From Episyrphus balteatus (taxonomy: Eukaryota > Arthropoda > Insecta > Diptera > Syrphidae): a stretch of DNA of 64,000 nucleotides. The DNA is taken from positions 83,019,061 through 83,083,060 of the forward strand of contig NC_079134.1 of assembly GCF_945859705.1 (NCBI RefSeq), written 5' to 3'. The stretch's first letter is position 1, and each line of letters opens with the position of its first letter. Below, in pieces: positions 34,404 to 44,892 of this stretch. Under the pieces are notes generated by a model. It had not been told where the DNA came from. It saw only the letters and a program-made list of their open reading frames with translations, and did no database searches. The translations under genes and the position numbers were made by a program.

Positions 34404-34841
34404 GCAAGTTCTTAGATGAACTTTATTTTTTTGATAGAGGCAAGGAAAAAAAAGCAGGGTTGTAAAAAAATCTTTCTTAAAACAAATATTTACTGCAACT
34501 TGATATTGTTTCGCATTAAAAAAATACTATTGCACCATCTTTATTGACAAAAACAATATTTTGCCTTAAAAAAAATTGTACCTATTGCAATTAAAAAAAA
34601 ATTCTCCATAGAAAAAAAATTAATGCAAAGTGTGGGGGTGTGGGCAATAAATAGTTCATTTTTAATATTCGTCGAACTTCTTACAATTTTAATTGCAATA
34701 ATTATTTTTTTTAATGAAAATATTTTTCTGCTGTACCTCATACAATTTTTTTTTAGGACCTTTTAAACCTTTTATAGAAAAGGTCGCGTTTCTCAAAAAT
34801 TTTTGAATTTTTTTGAAACTTTTTTTTTATTCATATTCAAT
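34404..34841. other. AT-rich repeat DNA
   Basis: GCAGGGTTGTAAAAAAAT at 34455 and repeated TTGCAATTAAAA/TTTTAATTGCAA words in both orientations link this stretch with 4680-4830. No gene. Confidence 0.4.
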
Positions 34842-35214
34842 TATACAGGGTGATTCAGGAATAATGTGCCAAGAAGCTAGAGCGTGTAGGTTAGGTCGAG
34901 ACAAGAAAAAAATCGTATAAAAATTAAAATTATAAAAATTAATTTTTCAAAAACTGTGCCATAAAATGGCTTTGTTTAAAATATTTGTAAAAGACTAGGG
35001 TTTTGGCTTTACAAAAAGGTGTAACACGTTATTATTAGTATAACCTTTGATTTTTAATAATTTTTTTTCCAAAATAAGTCAATTTTTTTTTAAATTGCCC
35101 CTCCCCGCTTAACGAAGGGGAATAGACCCTCCCACCATACGATGTTTTTCTTGTCTCGACCTAACCTACACGCTCTAGCTTTTTGGCACATTACTCCTGA
35201 ATCACCCTGTATAA
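34842..35214. mobile_element. 370-bp MITE with CAGGGTGATTCAGGA ends
   Basis: Inverted repeats TATACAGGGTGATTCAGGA (34842) and TCCTGAATCACCCTGTATA (35214) continue inward for about 60 bp, including GCTAGAGCGTGTAGGTTAGG. The terminal TA can be read as the target duplication. The inner part shares CATACGAT.TTTTTCTTGTC and ATAGACCCTCC with the fold-back at 15812-17036, so both derive from one family. Confidence 0.75.
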
Positions 35215-37834
35215 ATCACTCTTGTATGCATATAATATAAGACTATTGCGCGAAAAAATATTGTTGATTAATGTACTTAGTAGCTGATGCAGAATCAATT
35301 AACGTTATGTAATAAATAATCATCTGAATTAAATTGATTAGTGAAGTAACTAAATCATTTTTTATGGTTTAGGTATCTAATAATAATTTTCATAATTTTA
35401 TGGGTTTAAACTTCACTGTACACAGAAAAAAATATGACCCGCTAAAAACTAACAGATTGCCATATTGTTTTACCGTCCATACATTTCATAAGGAAATCTT
35501 ATTAAAATCAACGATTAAGGGGGGGTTTCCATAGCATTTTAATGGAAGACGGTTGACTAATTGTTGTATAACTTTTGCAGTTTATAAGATAATCTTATGA
35601 AACGTACTTTTTTGAAAAGGTAATAAACGTACAAATATTTTTGCATCATTTAAATTTTAGAAACATTTCTTGTGCGATTTTTATAAGGGTCGAAAATGAT
35701 TTTTTTCCTGCAAATTTAGATTGAATCAGAATTTTGGTTGGGGCACCGTTGTTTATAAACTTTTTATTTATTTTTTTTTTGTTTTATAATGATCAAATGT
35801 GTTTTCATGCAGTACGCGAAACAGATTTTTTTTTTTTTTTTTTTTATTAGAAAAAAAGCTTCGTTAATTTGTTGTAATTTCATGTTTTTTTACTCACTCT
35901 TCTTAGAATAACTTTACCGTTTATTAGTGTTTTTAGATGAAACAAAAAGAAAACAATAAAGGGAAATTAGGAGAATCCAATAAAATTTCTAAAATTTAAT
36001 TTGAAGTTAGTTTGAACGGTTAATTTAAAGGAAAGGTGTCAAAATGCACTTTTTTAGCATTTTGGTCGTGGGGCAAAGCGTGATTATTTTTTAAAATGTT
36101 TTTGTATTTTTTAATGAGAAGTTAATAAAGTTGTTCATGCTACCCGTTTGCCAAAAAAAAATATTTTTTTTATTTACACACTAAAAATTTGATTTTAATA
36201 AACCAATATTTGCATTCTGTTTATGAGGAAGGGGCAGTCAAAGCATCCACAATTTATTTTTATTATTTTTTTTCATTATATTTCAAATCAGTTTCAAAAA
36301 AAAATATATATTTTTGGTCACAGTATTTTTAATATAAATTGTTGAAAAAGTGTCTATTTTAGCTTTTTTTACTTTGAAAATTCCATTGATCACGCACACA
36401 TGCAAATTTAGTTCAAAAGAATGCCACGCATAAGCTGGCGCTGATGAACTCTTTTTTTCTGTTCTTTTCTATTTATTGAAAAATAACTTGCTCTTGCGCT
36501 CTCATTTTCTCGTTATATTTTGTTTTTGTTTTTTGTGTTTACATAATATGTACTTTTTTTTTTTTGTTTCCTATTTCCTCACTCAGGCAGGCAGAAATCA
36601 TTCATGAAATTATGAAGATGCTGCAGAGAGTAGGTAGATAGTAGATATTTTTTGCAAGATCATTATCTTTTGTTTTCAAAAAGGGTTGTTTTGTTCTTGT
36701 TGACTCTTGGGTTTTTTCTAACAATTCATTTCGTGTTTATAATATCGCACCCGCGGTTGCGAGTTGACACTTTTGGGTTTTTTTTTGTTGGTGTCAGCGA
36801 AATTCTTTGCAATGTGTAATATTCACATCGCTCGTGCGGGGATATAGGTAAAGGATTAGATATGTGGTATGCATTTGTTTGTGTGTAAAAATGTGTATTG
36901 ACATTTGACATGTGCTTGTGCACAATGATTGATTTCTATATTTAGGTTGATTTCTGGGTTGTATTGTTTATTATACTACACTCGCGCGTGCGTGCGGGAT
37001 TATATAATATAAATATATCGTTTTGTTTTTCATAGTCTTTGTTTATATGTTGCGGATTCGGTTTTTTTTTGTAGGTTTGTAGGTATAATAGTTATATTTT
37101 CGCGGGGGAATGTGTAAATTGTTCTATAAGTGTATTTGTGGTTAGAATGCACCTGATGGTATTTATAGAAATAGTTTTGAATAGGTGAAGATGCTCAGTA
37201 TGTTTCCTTAGCAAAAACAAAGTTTTTAAAATTACACCTACTGAGGAAACAAGCAAAAAAGTAGCTAATGCCTATCTGAATTTATAAATAAAATATCAGT
37301 TTGAAAAAATAGATCATTTTTTTTTCAAAGTGTTGAGCTTGAAAATTATTTTTGAAAACTTCCCTAAACTTTGATTACATAGTTGAAAAATTAATTTCAA
37401 GGTTTAAAAAAAAGTAACTTATAAGTTACACTGGTCAACAAGCTTTTTGCCACAAGAACCAAAATATACTTTTCTATATGTTTTTGATATGCTGAACTCG
37501 AATCTGAAGTCAGAAAATGTTTATTGGCCTCCGTTTTTGAAGGTATAGGTAAATAAAAAACAAAATCGATTCAACTGGGTTCATTGCATTGGTGACTCTA
37601 AAAAAATCTTTATTAAAAAGGTGTTGAAAGTAAATTGGATTGATATCGAGTCCATCCTCAAACAACATATAGACAAGAACCTAAACATTCTATATATTGT
37701 AAGTAAATACATTTCCATGTCAGCCGGCACGCGCGTGTGCGAGATAAAAAAATGCTCAACGAAGAACAACTGAAAAGTGAGCAAGAACCTGAAAACCAAT
37801 CCTTCTGCGCATCTACTCATATTTTTATACAAAC
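35215..37834. other. AT-rich DNA, no gene recognised
   Basis: TACACAGAAAAAAATATGAC at 35409 matches the inverted CTCTGTGTA end at 40650 and may be the left end of an element spanning the region. The rest is homopolymer-rich. A stretch at 36720-37030 has alternating CG-rich words (CGCACCCGCGG, CTCGCGCGTGCGTGCG), and 37665-37745 resembles 39650-39740, so it is dispersed. Positions 37429-37530 carry family F sequence. No open frame with a recognisable product. Confidence 0.4.
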
Positions 37835-37836
37835 TA

Positions 37837-39419
37837 CCCTTCAAGCAAGAAAACTGAGTTCAACAAAGACACTCCGCCCTCAGAACGCGAAAAAAGGGGT
37901 TGCACTCACACACTTGCAACTTTTTGTGTATGAACACAAAAGTCGAAGGAGAAGCGTGGTGAAAAATGAGAAAAGGAAAAGAAAGACAAGGCCAACAAGA
38001 GCCAAAGCGTCATTTTGTTATTTTTTGTTGAAGTGTTTGGTCGCGTCGTGTCTCGTGTCGTTGTTTGTATAATGTTAGTTTATTAATTATAAACAATTTT
38101 ATTAAATTATAAACAATATGGAAAACAAAAAAGGTATGTTTTATATATCGCTCAAAGTGTTTGGGTTAAAATGTTGTTTCTTCTTGTGTTGTAGATGAAG
38201 AAAAATCTAGAAGGTGAAACATGCGATTGGGAATCTAAAAAAACACCAACAACAGCAGCAGCATCAAATGAAATAAAATAAAAAAAAAGTTATTGTTTTA
38301 TATTGTATTTATTGTGAAAATTTCGTTTGCCAAAATAAAATAAATAAAATGCACGACTGGGGCCGCACGTACTTGCTCTTGCAGTTCAAAGCACTTTTAT
38401 GTTAGCTTACTTGTAGGCTATTAGAGCTGCCTCTATATACATTTTTAAGAAATTTGGTTGATGGAAGAGCCGGCATGGTGGCCAAATGTTATAAATTTTT
38501 TTTTATTTTACTTGACTTTTTTGAGAAAAACTAAAAACGCAGTTTTACTGCAATTACTTTGAATATTACGTATGCAAAATTTTATCAAAATCCTTAGAGC
38601 CATTTTTGAGAAAATTGCAATAACTCCATAATGATGTACGGGAAGAGCCGACATCCGCGATTTAAAAAAATGTAAAGACCATATTTCCACTATCCGTATT
38701 TTTTGAGAAAAACTAAAAACGCAGTTATGTTAGAACTATATACAGCATTACGTGTGCTAAATTTAATCGAAATCGTTAGAGCCGTTTTCGAGAAAATTGC
38801 AATAACTCGAAAATTTTGTATGGGAGGTATACGTTCTAAGCGAGATATTAAAAAACAAAAAAAAACCAACCTTGGAAATTACAAAAAAAACTTCCATACC
38901 AAATTTCAAGAAAATCCGTCCATTCGTATAGGCTGTAGCTACTTGTACAGATGGACGCACGGACGCACCGACGCACCGACGCACAGACCGACGGACGTCA
39001 TGACGAAACCCACTTTTTTGGGCTTCTCCATCATCGTAATGTTAGTTTTGATTAAAACCTCGAATTTTTTTTTTTACACGAAACCAATACTTGCCCTTTT
39101 GAGCAAGTAAAAATAAAACAGTTTCAGTGAAAAAAAAATAAATCTTGTTCTTTTTTTGGTCGCAAATGCGAAATGTCATCCCTTTCTTATTCCTCTTTCT
39201 GGTAGGTTTTCGCTGCTCCGGCTCAGGTCCGCCTTCGGCTCCGTTTTCTCGGAATGGAGATTTTCACCACACCAATACATATGCAATCGACTTCGCGGTG
39301 ATTATAATTTCCATACTAATTTGAGCCGCCTTCGGACCAGTTTCTGATCCGAAGTCGGACTCAGCTCCGCCTCAGGCGGAGCGGATTCGGACCGAGGTCG
39401 GACCTGTTTGCTTGAAGGG
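37837..39419. mobile_element. Element E, copy 1 (interrupted)
   Basis: Inverted ends CCCTTCAAGCAAG (37837) and TTGCTTGAAGGG (39419) are flanked by TA on both sides (37835-37836, 39420-39421). The right half is rich in CCGCCTTCGG/CTCCGCCTCAGGCGGAG inverted words. Both copies contain ATGGAAA...AAAAAG followed by a 61-63 nt segment with GTATGT start and TTGTAG end (here 38134-38194), resembling a tiny intron. Copy 2 is at 42747-43583. This copy is interrupted at 38351-39108 by element G. No transposase, so non-autonomous. Confidence 0.8.
38351..39108. mobile_element. Element G, short copy
   Basis: Inserted into E copy 1, as shown by the uninterrupted sequence at about 43260-43285 in E copy 2. 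It begins GCACGACTGG and ends near TTGAGCAAGT; the inner words ACTTGCTCTT near the start and TTGCCCTTTTGAGCAAG at the end are inverted. A GACGGACGCACC-type simple repeat (38953-38998) occupies the position where the long copy (47131-49103) has its octamer satellite. Flanks are A-rich, so the duplication is not readable. The class is not identified. Confidence 0.65.
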
Positions 39420-39421
39420 TA

Positions 39422-39760
39422 CACAAAGGATACTGTCAAGTATATTATATCAATGCACCCATATAACACATCCTCTACCTGCTTCTCCGCTGAACAACTA
39501 TAATTATTATTATAATGCAAAAAATTTCTCTGATACACAAAAAACTCAAATGCCATCCACAACAGCAACATGGAAACAAGTTTTCATTTCAAAAATAAAT
39601 AGGTATACACTCCAGAAATCTTTCATGAAAATATTGAATTTCAAACCAGTTTTCGTCCACAAACACCATATCCATATAAAGATCTATGTAGTATACCTAC
39701 ATCCATTTGCATGTCACCCCGCACGCGTGAGTGCGATGGCGATCTCACAAAGAGACAATT
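39422..39760. other. Flank of element E copy 1, nothing recognised
   Basis: Low-complexity AT-rich DNA with ACCCCGCACGCG...GTGCGATGGCGATC near 39716-39742, related to 36820 and 37721. No gene. Confidence 0.35.
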
Positions 39761-39761
39761 A

Positions 39762-40173
39762 CCCCGTTTGTATGACCGATTTAAAGATCGAATTGAAACT
39801 GAATCGAAATTTCGATCCAGGTATATGGAAGTACCAGATCGAGGAATCGAATTGAAATAGAATCGAAAACACAATTTTTCTTTTTAATATATTTGCAGTA
39901 AAATAGAAAAATCCAACCAAAAACAAAGTGCAAGTAAAACTAGATACCATTAGACATACATACAGTGAATTTGCAAATAAGAAGACAATCACACACAATT
40001 TCCACCATAAATAATATTTCGAGTATTCAATTCATTCGGTATATATGCATATTTTCGATTCGATTCAGCTCCCCGAGTCGGATCGGATCGACAAATCCGG
40101 ATTCAATTCGATTCAGGTATATATAGACCTAAATCCTGATTCAATTCCGATTCAAATCGCCATACAAACGGGG
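39762..40173. mobile_element. 412-bp MITE with CCCCGTTTGTATG ends
   Basis: Ends CCCCGTTTGTATG (39762) and CATACAAACGGGG (40173) are perfect inverted repeats flanked by TA (39760-39761, 40174-40175). The inside is packed with variants of GATTCAATTCGATTC in both orientations. TA duplication suggests a Tc1/mariner-superfamily parent. No coding sequence. Confidence 0.85.
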
Positions 40174-41269
40174 TAAATGAATGAAAACCATAACCAACAT
40201 CCTGAGAGTAAAAAACCAGAGAATTCGATGGCGAGAGAGCAAAACACATTCACTAATACACACAAATGCTTTTACATGAGATTTGACTTTGCTGAAAAAG
40301 GGAACCCAGTCTTAATAAGGTTTTTTTAAGAAGATTTCTTATTATTTTTATAGAGAAAATCTTATTAAGATTTGACTGAAAAGTTGATTTTTTTTTGTAA
40401 CTTAGCACTAGAACAAAAATCGCGATCAATATTTTCATGGCAGGTTGGTTCAGGTGGTAAGGTGGGCGACTAATGATTTGAAGTCTCCAGTTCGATTCCC
40501 AGCCGGCTCATCGTTTTTTTTATTTTTTTGCAGATTTTAAAACAATAAGGAAAACCCGATTGTTTTAATAAGGTTTCCTTCTTGGATGAAAACCATAGAG
40601 AAATCTTATTGTTTTTGTTCTATTTTATGTGGTCTTTTTTTCTCTGTGTAGTTGCTCACTACGTGACCGTTCTTCTATACCTACTAAATATTAAAAGAAA
40701 TGAAAGATAAGTTCAAAATTCTGAGTTTGGGGACCAGTTTCTCAAATACACTGCTTTCAATTTCCGTATACTTGATTTTGAAATTTGTCAATTTGTTAGA
40801 AAATTGCTTCTGCGGAGTTAATAATGTGTTCAAATAACTCCGGCAATCTTTTCATATCATTTAGGAATTTTTTTTTTTTGGAAAAAAACCAACAAAACAT
40901 AAATTGAAGTCTTAAGTAATTTAAATTTTGAAAGCAAAACGGAAGCAGTGCAATTTTTCAAGCAATTTTTCATAGAGATAAGAGTGTTTTTAAATTACCG
41001 ACGTTTGTAAGAAAAGATCATGAATATCGGATCTGTTTCTGCCCTTTACAACATTTTTTAGCTACAGTTACTCCACTAAATAATTTTATTGTTAAATTAG
41101 TAGGTAATTTTCTTAACTCTACACAAATGAAACAACAACAAAATTAGAATTTGTAATTCCTTTCGTTTATCTACAAGACATGAAAAATAAAAGAACTAAA
41201 TAAAGGAGGAATTTACAAGGTTTTTGTGACAGACACCAAGATATACTTTTCTATAGGTTTTTTGGGTGC
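40174..41269. other. AT-rich DNA carrying a tRNA-like sequence
   Basis: TCTTATTAAGATT and AATAAGGTTTTTTTAAG words at 40310-40370 recur inverted at 40550-40600 around the tRNA-like segment. TTTTTTTCTCTGTGTAG ends at 40651. The stretch 40660-41269 shows no feature. Confidence 0.4.
40439..40512 (+). other. tRNA-like pol III promoter sequence (tRNA-derived repeat)
   Basis: A box TGGTTCAGGTGG (40446-40457) and B box AGTTCGATTCC (40489-40499) are at tRNA spacing, and a T-run starts at 40515. A T-arm stem is plausible, but the acceptor arms do not pair well, so this is not a functional tRNA gene; no anticodon is assigned. It sits in the middle of an AT-rich inverted-repeat element, suggesting a SINE head or a captured tRNA pseudogene. 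Confidence 0.5.
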
Positions 41270-42746
41270 TGAGCTCGAATCCGAAGTCAAAAAAATTTTA
41301 TCACATTACAATTTTGAGATAATCCCGTTAGAATATCGAAAATGCCGCTTTTTATCAGTTTTCAAGGTTATTTCTTAGCATTTGTTTATTTGTTATAAAA
41401 AAATTTGTAACGGTTTCTAAAAGAACTAAATCTTGTTTTTCTAAATCCGTTAAATCTCTTAAATATCTCTTTTCTTCTTCGAGAAACGTTTGTAGTATTG
41501 TAATTTTTTTTTATGCAGCGGTGCCCCTTTTTCATTTTGCCACCCGGGCCCTTTTGCCCCAGTCCGACCCTGTACCTACTTGTTTCACCTACCTAATTAG
41601 ATACTCATGATTCATACCCCAGTTCAACAAGGCAAAAAAAAACACAAACCAAATCAATGCGCAAACAAATAAAACTGTGCATGCATTCTTTTTTCCTTGA
41701 TTTCCAAAAAATATCCCAAAACCAGATCTCATTTGTATATTCCTAACCCTAACCTATCCTATGAAAAAATTGATCAGGTAGGTAGTACTAGGTACCTACC
41801 TACTTTTTTAAAATGCATTCACAATCCTTTTGCATACCTTACCTACACACAATTACTCAATCCCACCATCCAAGGAAACAAAAACAAAACTAAATTGCAA
41901 AAAAAAAACAAACAAACAAAAACAAAAAACCAACCCAAATATGTATGTAGATACTAGTACATAGGTATTCCTTATTCTTTCTTTCTCTTCTAATAGATCT
42001 TTTGTGAGTAGGTAGGACGACTCGATACTCGAGCTACAAGGTCTACTTCTATATACAGAAAAAAAAAACTTATATGTGCACAACGGTCTTGAGTTGTAAT
42101 CGTATCTGAGTACTATTTTCTTTTGTGCTCTTATACTTCAAATACGACGATTTTCTGTTTGCCTTTCCATTTTTTTAATTGACAAACAATATTGCAACAC
42201 CACAGATCACCTCATATTTTTATTCCTCATCTCAACCTGAACCTAGCTTATGAAAAAAATATTAGAGAAAAAAATGCATTTATTGCTCAGGTTTTTATTT
42301 TTAAATGCGTCCATCTGCACACACGCAATTATATTTTCTTCCAAAAATTCCGCCTTAAAAAAGAAACAGTTAAAGCGCGATTTTGCAATGCAAAAACACA
42401 ACAAGAATACAAGAACAAATCTCAGAGATACAGAAAAAAAAACGATTCCAACTCAAGAGTCAAGACCGTTATGTCCATGATTTTTTTTTTCCTTTTCTAT
42501 CCATACAAAAAGATCTTCTCGCTCTGTCTGAGGCAGAGCGGTGAAAACACATGATACTAACTCTCAAAGACCACGTAAAAGAGAATCAGAGAATACCTAA
42601 ATAATCAAAATTCCAAAGAGAAATAAAAGCATTTTAAAATTTCTCAAATTTTTCATTGAAAAGAGCTTTTTTAAAAGCTTTTTTAAAAGCTCTTTAAAGT
42701 GGTGATTTTCAGTTTCATATGTCACTTTTTTCTATGAAGATGAGAT
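41270..42746. repeat. Dispersed block A, copy 2 (continues 44222-44243)
   Basis: Parallel to 30433-32045. It is cut at GATGAGAT (42739-42746) by element E copy 2 plus a hAT insertion, and resumes at ATATCTGTATATAATTATTT (44221). The uninterrupted GATGAGATATCTGTAGG at 32010-32030 in copy 1 is the empty site. Confidence 0.75.
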
Positions 42747-43583
42747 CCCTTCAAGCAAGAAAACGGAGTCCAGAAAAGACAGTCCGACCTCCGACCGAGA
42801 AAAGCGGGGTTGCACTCACACACTTGCAACTTTTTGTGTATGAACACAAAGTCTAAGAGAATCGTGGTGAAAACTGAGAAAAGGAAAAAAAAGTAGACAG
42901 ACATAGCCAACAAGAGCAAAAGCGACATTTTGTTATTTTTTGTTGAAGTGTTTAGTCGCGTCGTGTCTCCTGTCGTTGTTAATAAAATATAAGTATAATT
43001 ATAAACAATTATATCAAACTATTAACAATATGGAAACAAAAAAAGGTATGTTGTATATATCGCTCAAAGTGTTTGGATTAAAGTGATGTGTTTCTGTTTG
43101 TGTTGTAGATGTAATCTCTAATGATGAAGAAAAAGGCAGAAGGTGAAACATGCGATTGGGCATCTAAAGAAACAGCAACAACAGCAGCAACAACAAATAA
43201 AATAAAATGAAAAAAATGTATTGTATTTTATATTGTATATATTGTGAAAATTTCGTTTGCCAAAATTAAATAAAAAATAAAACAGTTTCAGTGAAAAAAA
43301 AATAAATCTTGTTCTTTTTTTGGTCGCAAATGCGAAACGTCATCCCTTTTTTATTCCTCTTTCTGGTAGGTTTTCGCTGCTCCGACTCAGGTCCGCCTTC
43401 GGCTCCGTTTTCTCGGAATGGAGATTTTTACCACACCAATACATATGCAATCGACTTCGCGGTGATTATAATTTCCATACTAATTTGAGCCGCCTTCGGA
43501 CCAGTTTCTGATCCGAAGTCGGACACAGCTCCGCCTCAGGCGGAGCGGATTCGGACCGAGGTCGGACCTGTTTGCTTGAAGGG
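42747..43583. mobile_element. Element E, copy 2
   Basis: Ends CCCTTCAAGCAAG (42747) and TTGCTTGAAGGG (43583). The flanking dinucleotide is AT on both sides once the later hAT-3 insertion is discounted. Length 837 bp, uninterrupted. The intron-like segment is 43046-43108. The sequence closely follows copy 1 on both sides of that copy's element G insertion. Confidence 0.8.
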
Positions 43584-43585
43584 AT

Positions 43586-44214
43586 CAGGGCTGCCACCTT
43601 ACTCCTTTAGCAGTAGATCTACTGCATTTTAGACCAAATGAAAATCTACTGCGCAGCAAAACGAATCTACTCCCCTATTAAAAATTTTAATAGTACATAA
43701 CCAAAGTTTGATTGTTGTCCATTTCAAAATTTCAAATACTGAAACACGTTCACTCACTCTATTCCCTAAAAAATTCAAATGCAGCCCTATCGTGAGTTTT
43801 ACGTGAACAAAATTCCAAACGAAAAATTGAATTTCACTTGTTACTTGTGAGTTCCGGGTGAAAATCTGTTCATGTTCGGGAAACTAGCCGTATTTTTAAA
43901 TCTTTTCAGGTAATTTGAGAAGTTACCGACATCTTATTGCTCAGTTTTATTTTGGCTACTGGTGAAAAGTGCAACTCGCAATATTTGTTAAGATTTCGGG
44001 CGAACAAAATGATGTGAAATGACGTGGAACCGAAGATAAAGCTGTTTTGTATTTTTTACTGTTGAGCTAATTTTTTAATTTGTGTTGAAGTAAAATATAT
44101 TTCTGTGATTTGAGTGTTGTTTGTATATTTAAAAATCTACTGCGGTATATTGCAATCTACTGCGCTTTCTCTTAAAATATACTGCGCTCAATTATCTTTG
44201 GGGTGGCAGCACTG
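43586..44214. mobile_element. hAT-3, 629-bp non-autonomous element
   Basis: Starts CAGGGCTGCCACC (43586) and ends GGTGGCAGCACTG (44214). Exact 8-bp duplication GAAGGGAT at 43578-43585 and 44215-44222. The target straddled the end of element E copy 2 and its flank, so hAT-3 is younger than E copy 2. Internal words ATCTACTGC repeat in direct orientation near both ends. No transposase. Confidence 0.85.
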
Positions 44215-44640
44215 GAAGGGATATCTGTATATAATTATTTGTGATTATATTATTAGTCGGCTGCACTGATGTAGATATTTTATAGAGATCAGTGGTTGGC
44301 TACCTGTGTGCACACTAGCAACCCAACCCGACTTAACCCTAGTTTACATCCCCAAAAAACTTACTACTTTTCTGGCCTGGGGTGTGTAACACCCAACCAG
44401 TTTTAAGCGCATATTTTTTTTTTTATTAATGTTCTGGTGCCTTGTTTACGTTTTTTTCAATCGAATTGACATTAAAATTGTTTTTGTTTCTGAACACGTG
44501 CATTGTTCGACAAAATAGCGATTTTTTAGAGAAGTGCTAAAAGCTATGGAATTTATCAAAAATTATGTATGTATGAAAATATTGTTTTCAAACATAAATG
44601 TTAAAAGTTAAATGACTTTGTAAATATATTTTTTGTTTTA

Positions 44641-44832
44641 GTGTCTTATTTAGATAAATTATTGAAAAAATATAATAAAGGTAAAAGTGATAAAAAAGAA
44701 AGGGCAACAGCGTTGAGGGCAATGCTAGACTTGGGTTCAAAACCCCAGGAAACAAGTAACAAGTTGTGCTGCTTTCAACACAGCACATTGTTGAAAAAGC
44801 AGTTTTCGGACCTCACAATAAACCTGTCATGA
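44641..44832 (+). other. Unassigned 63-codon frame in the piggyBac left arm
   Basis: Lys-rich open frame (SYLDKLLKKYNKGKSDKKER) preceded by TTTTTGTTTTAG, a possible acceptor. The leading M is a GTG. It might be an N-terminal piece of the piggyBac transposase or a captured exon; no family match is recognised. Confidence 0.2.
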
Positions 44833-44892
44833 TTGGACTGTAACAGGACAGAGAAGTCTACGTGTTTGACCAAATGTTATTTGTATATTCAT

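Noticed and set aside
39156..39347. 63-codon frame nearly identical at 43320-43511
   Set aside because: Conserved only because both lie in copies of element E; no domain, and part of the inverted CCGCCTTCGG words.
40439..40512. Functional tRNA gene
   Set aside because: Acceptor strands do not pair well and no convincing anticodon arm was found; kept as a tRNA-like repeat only.
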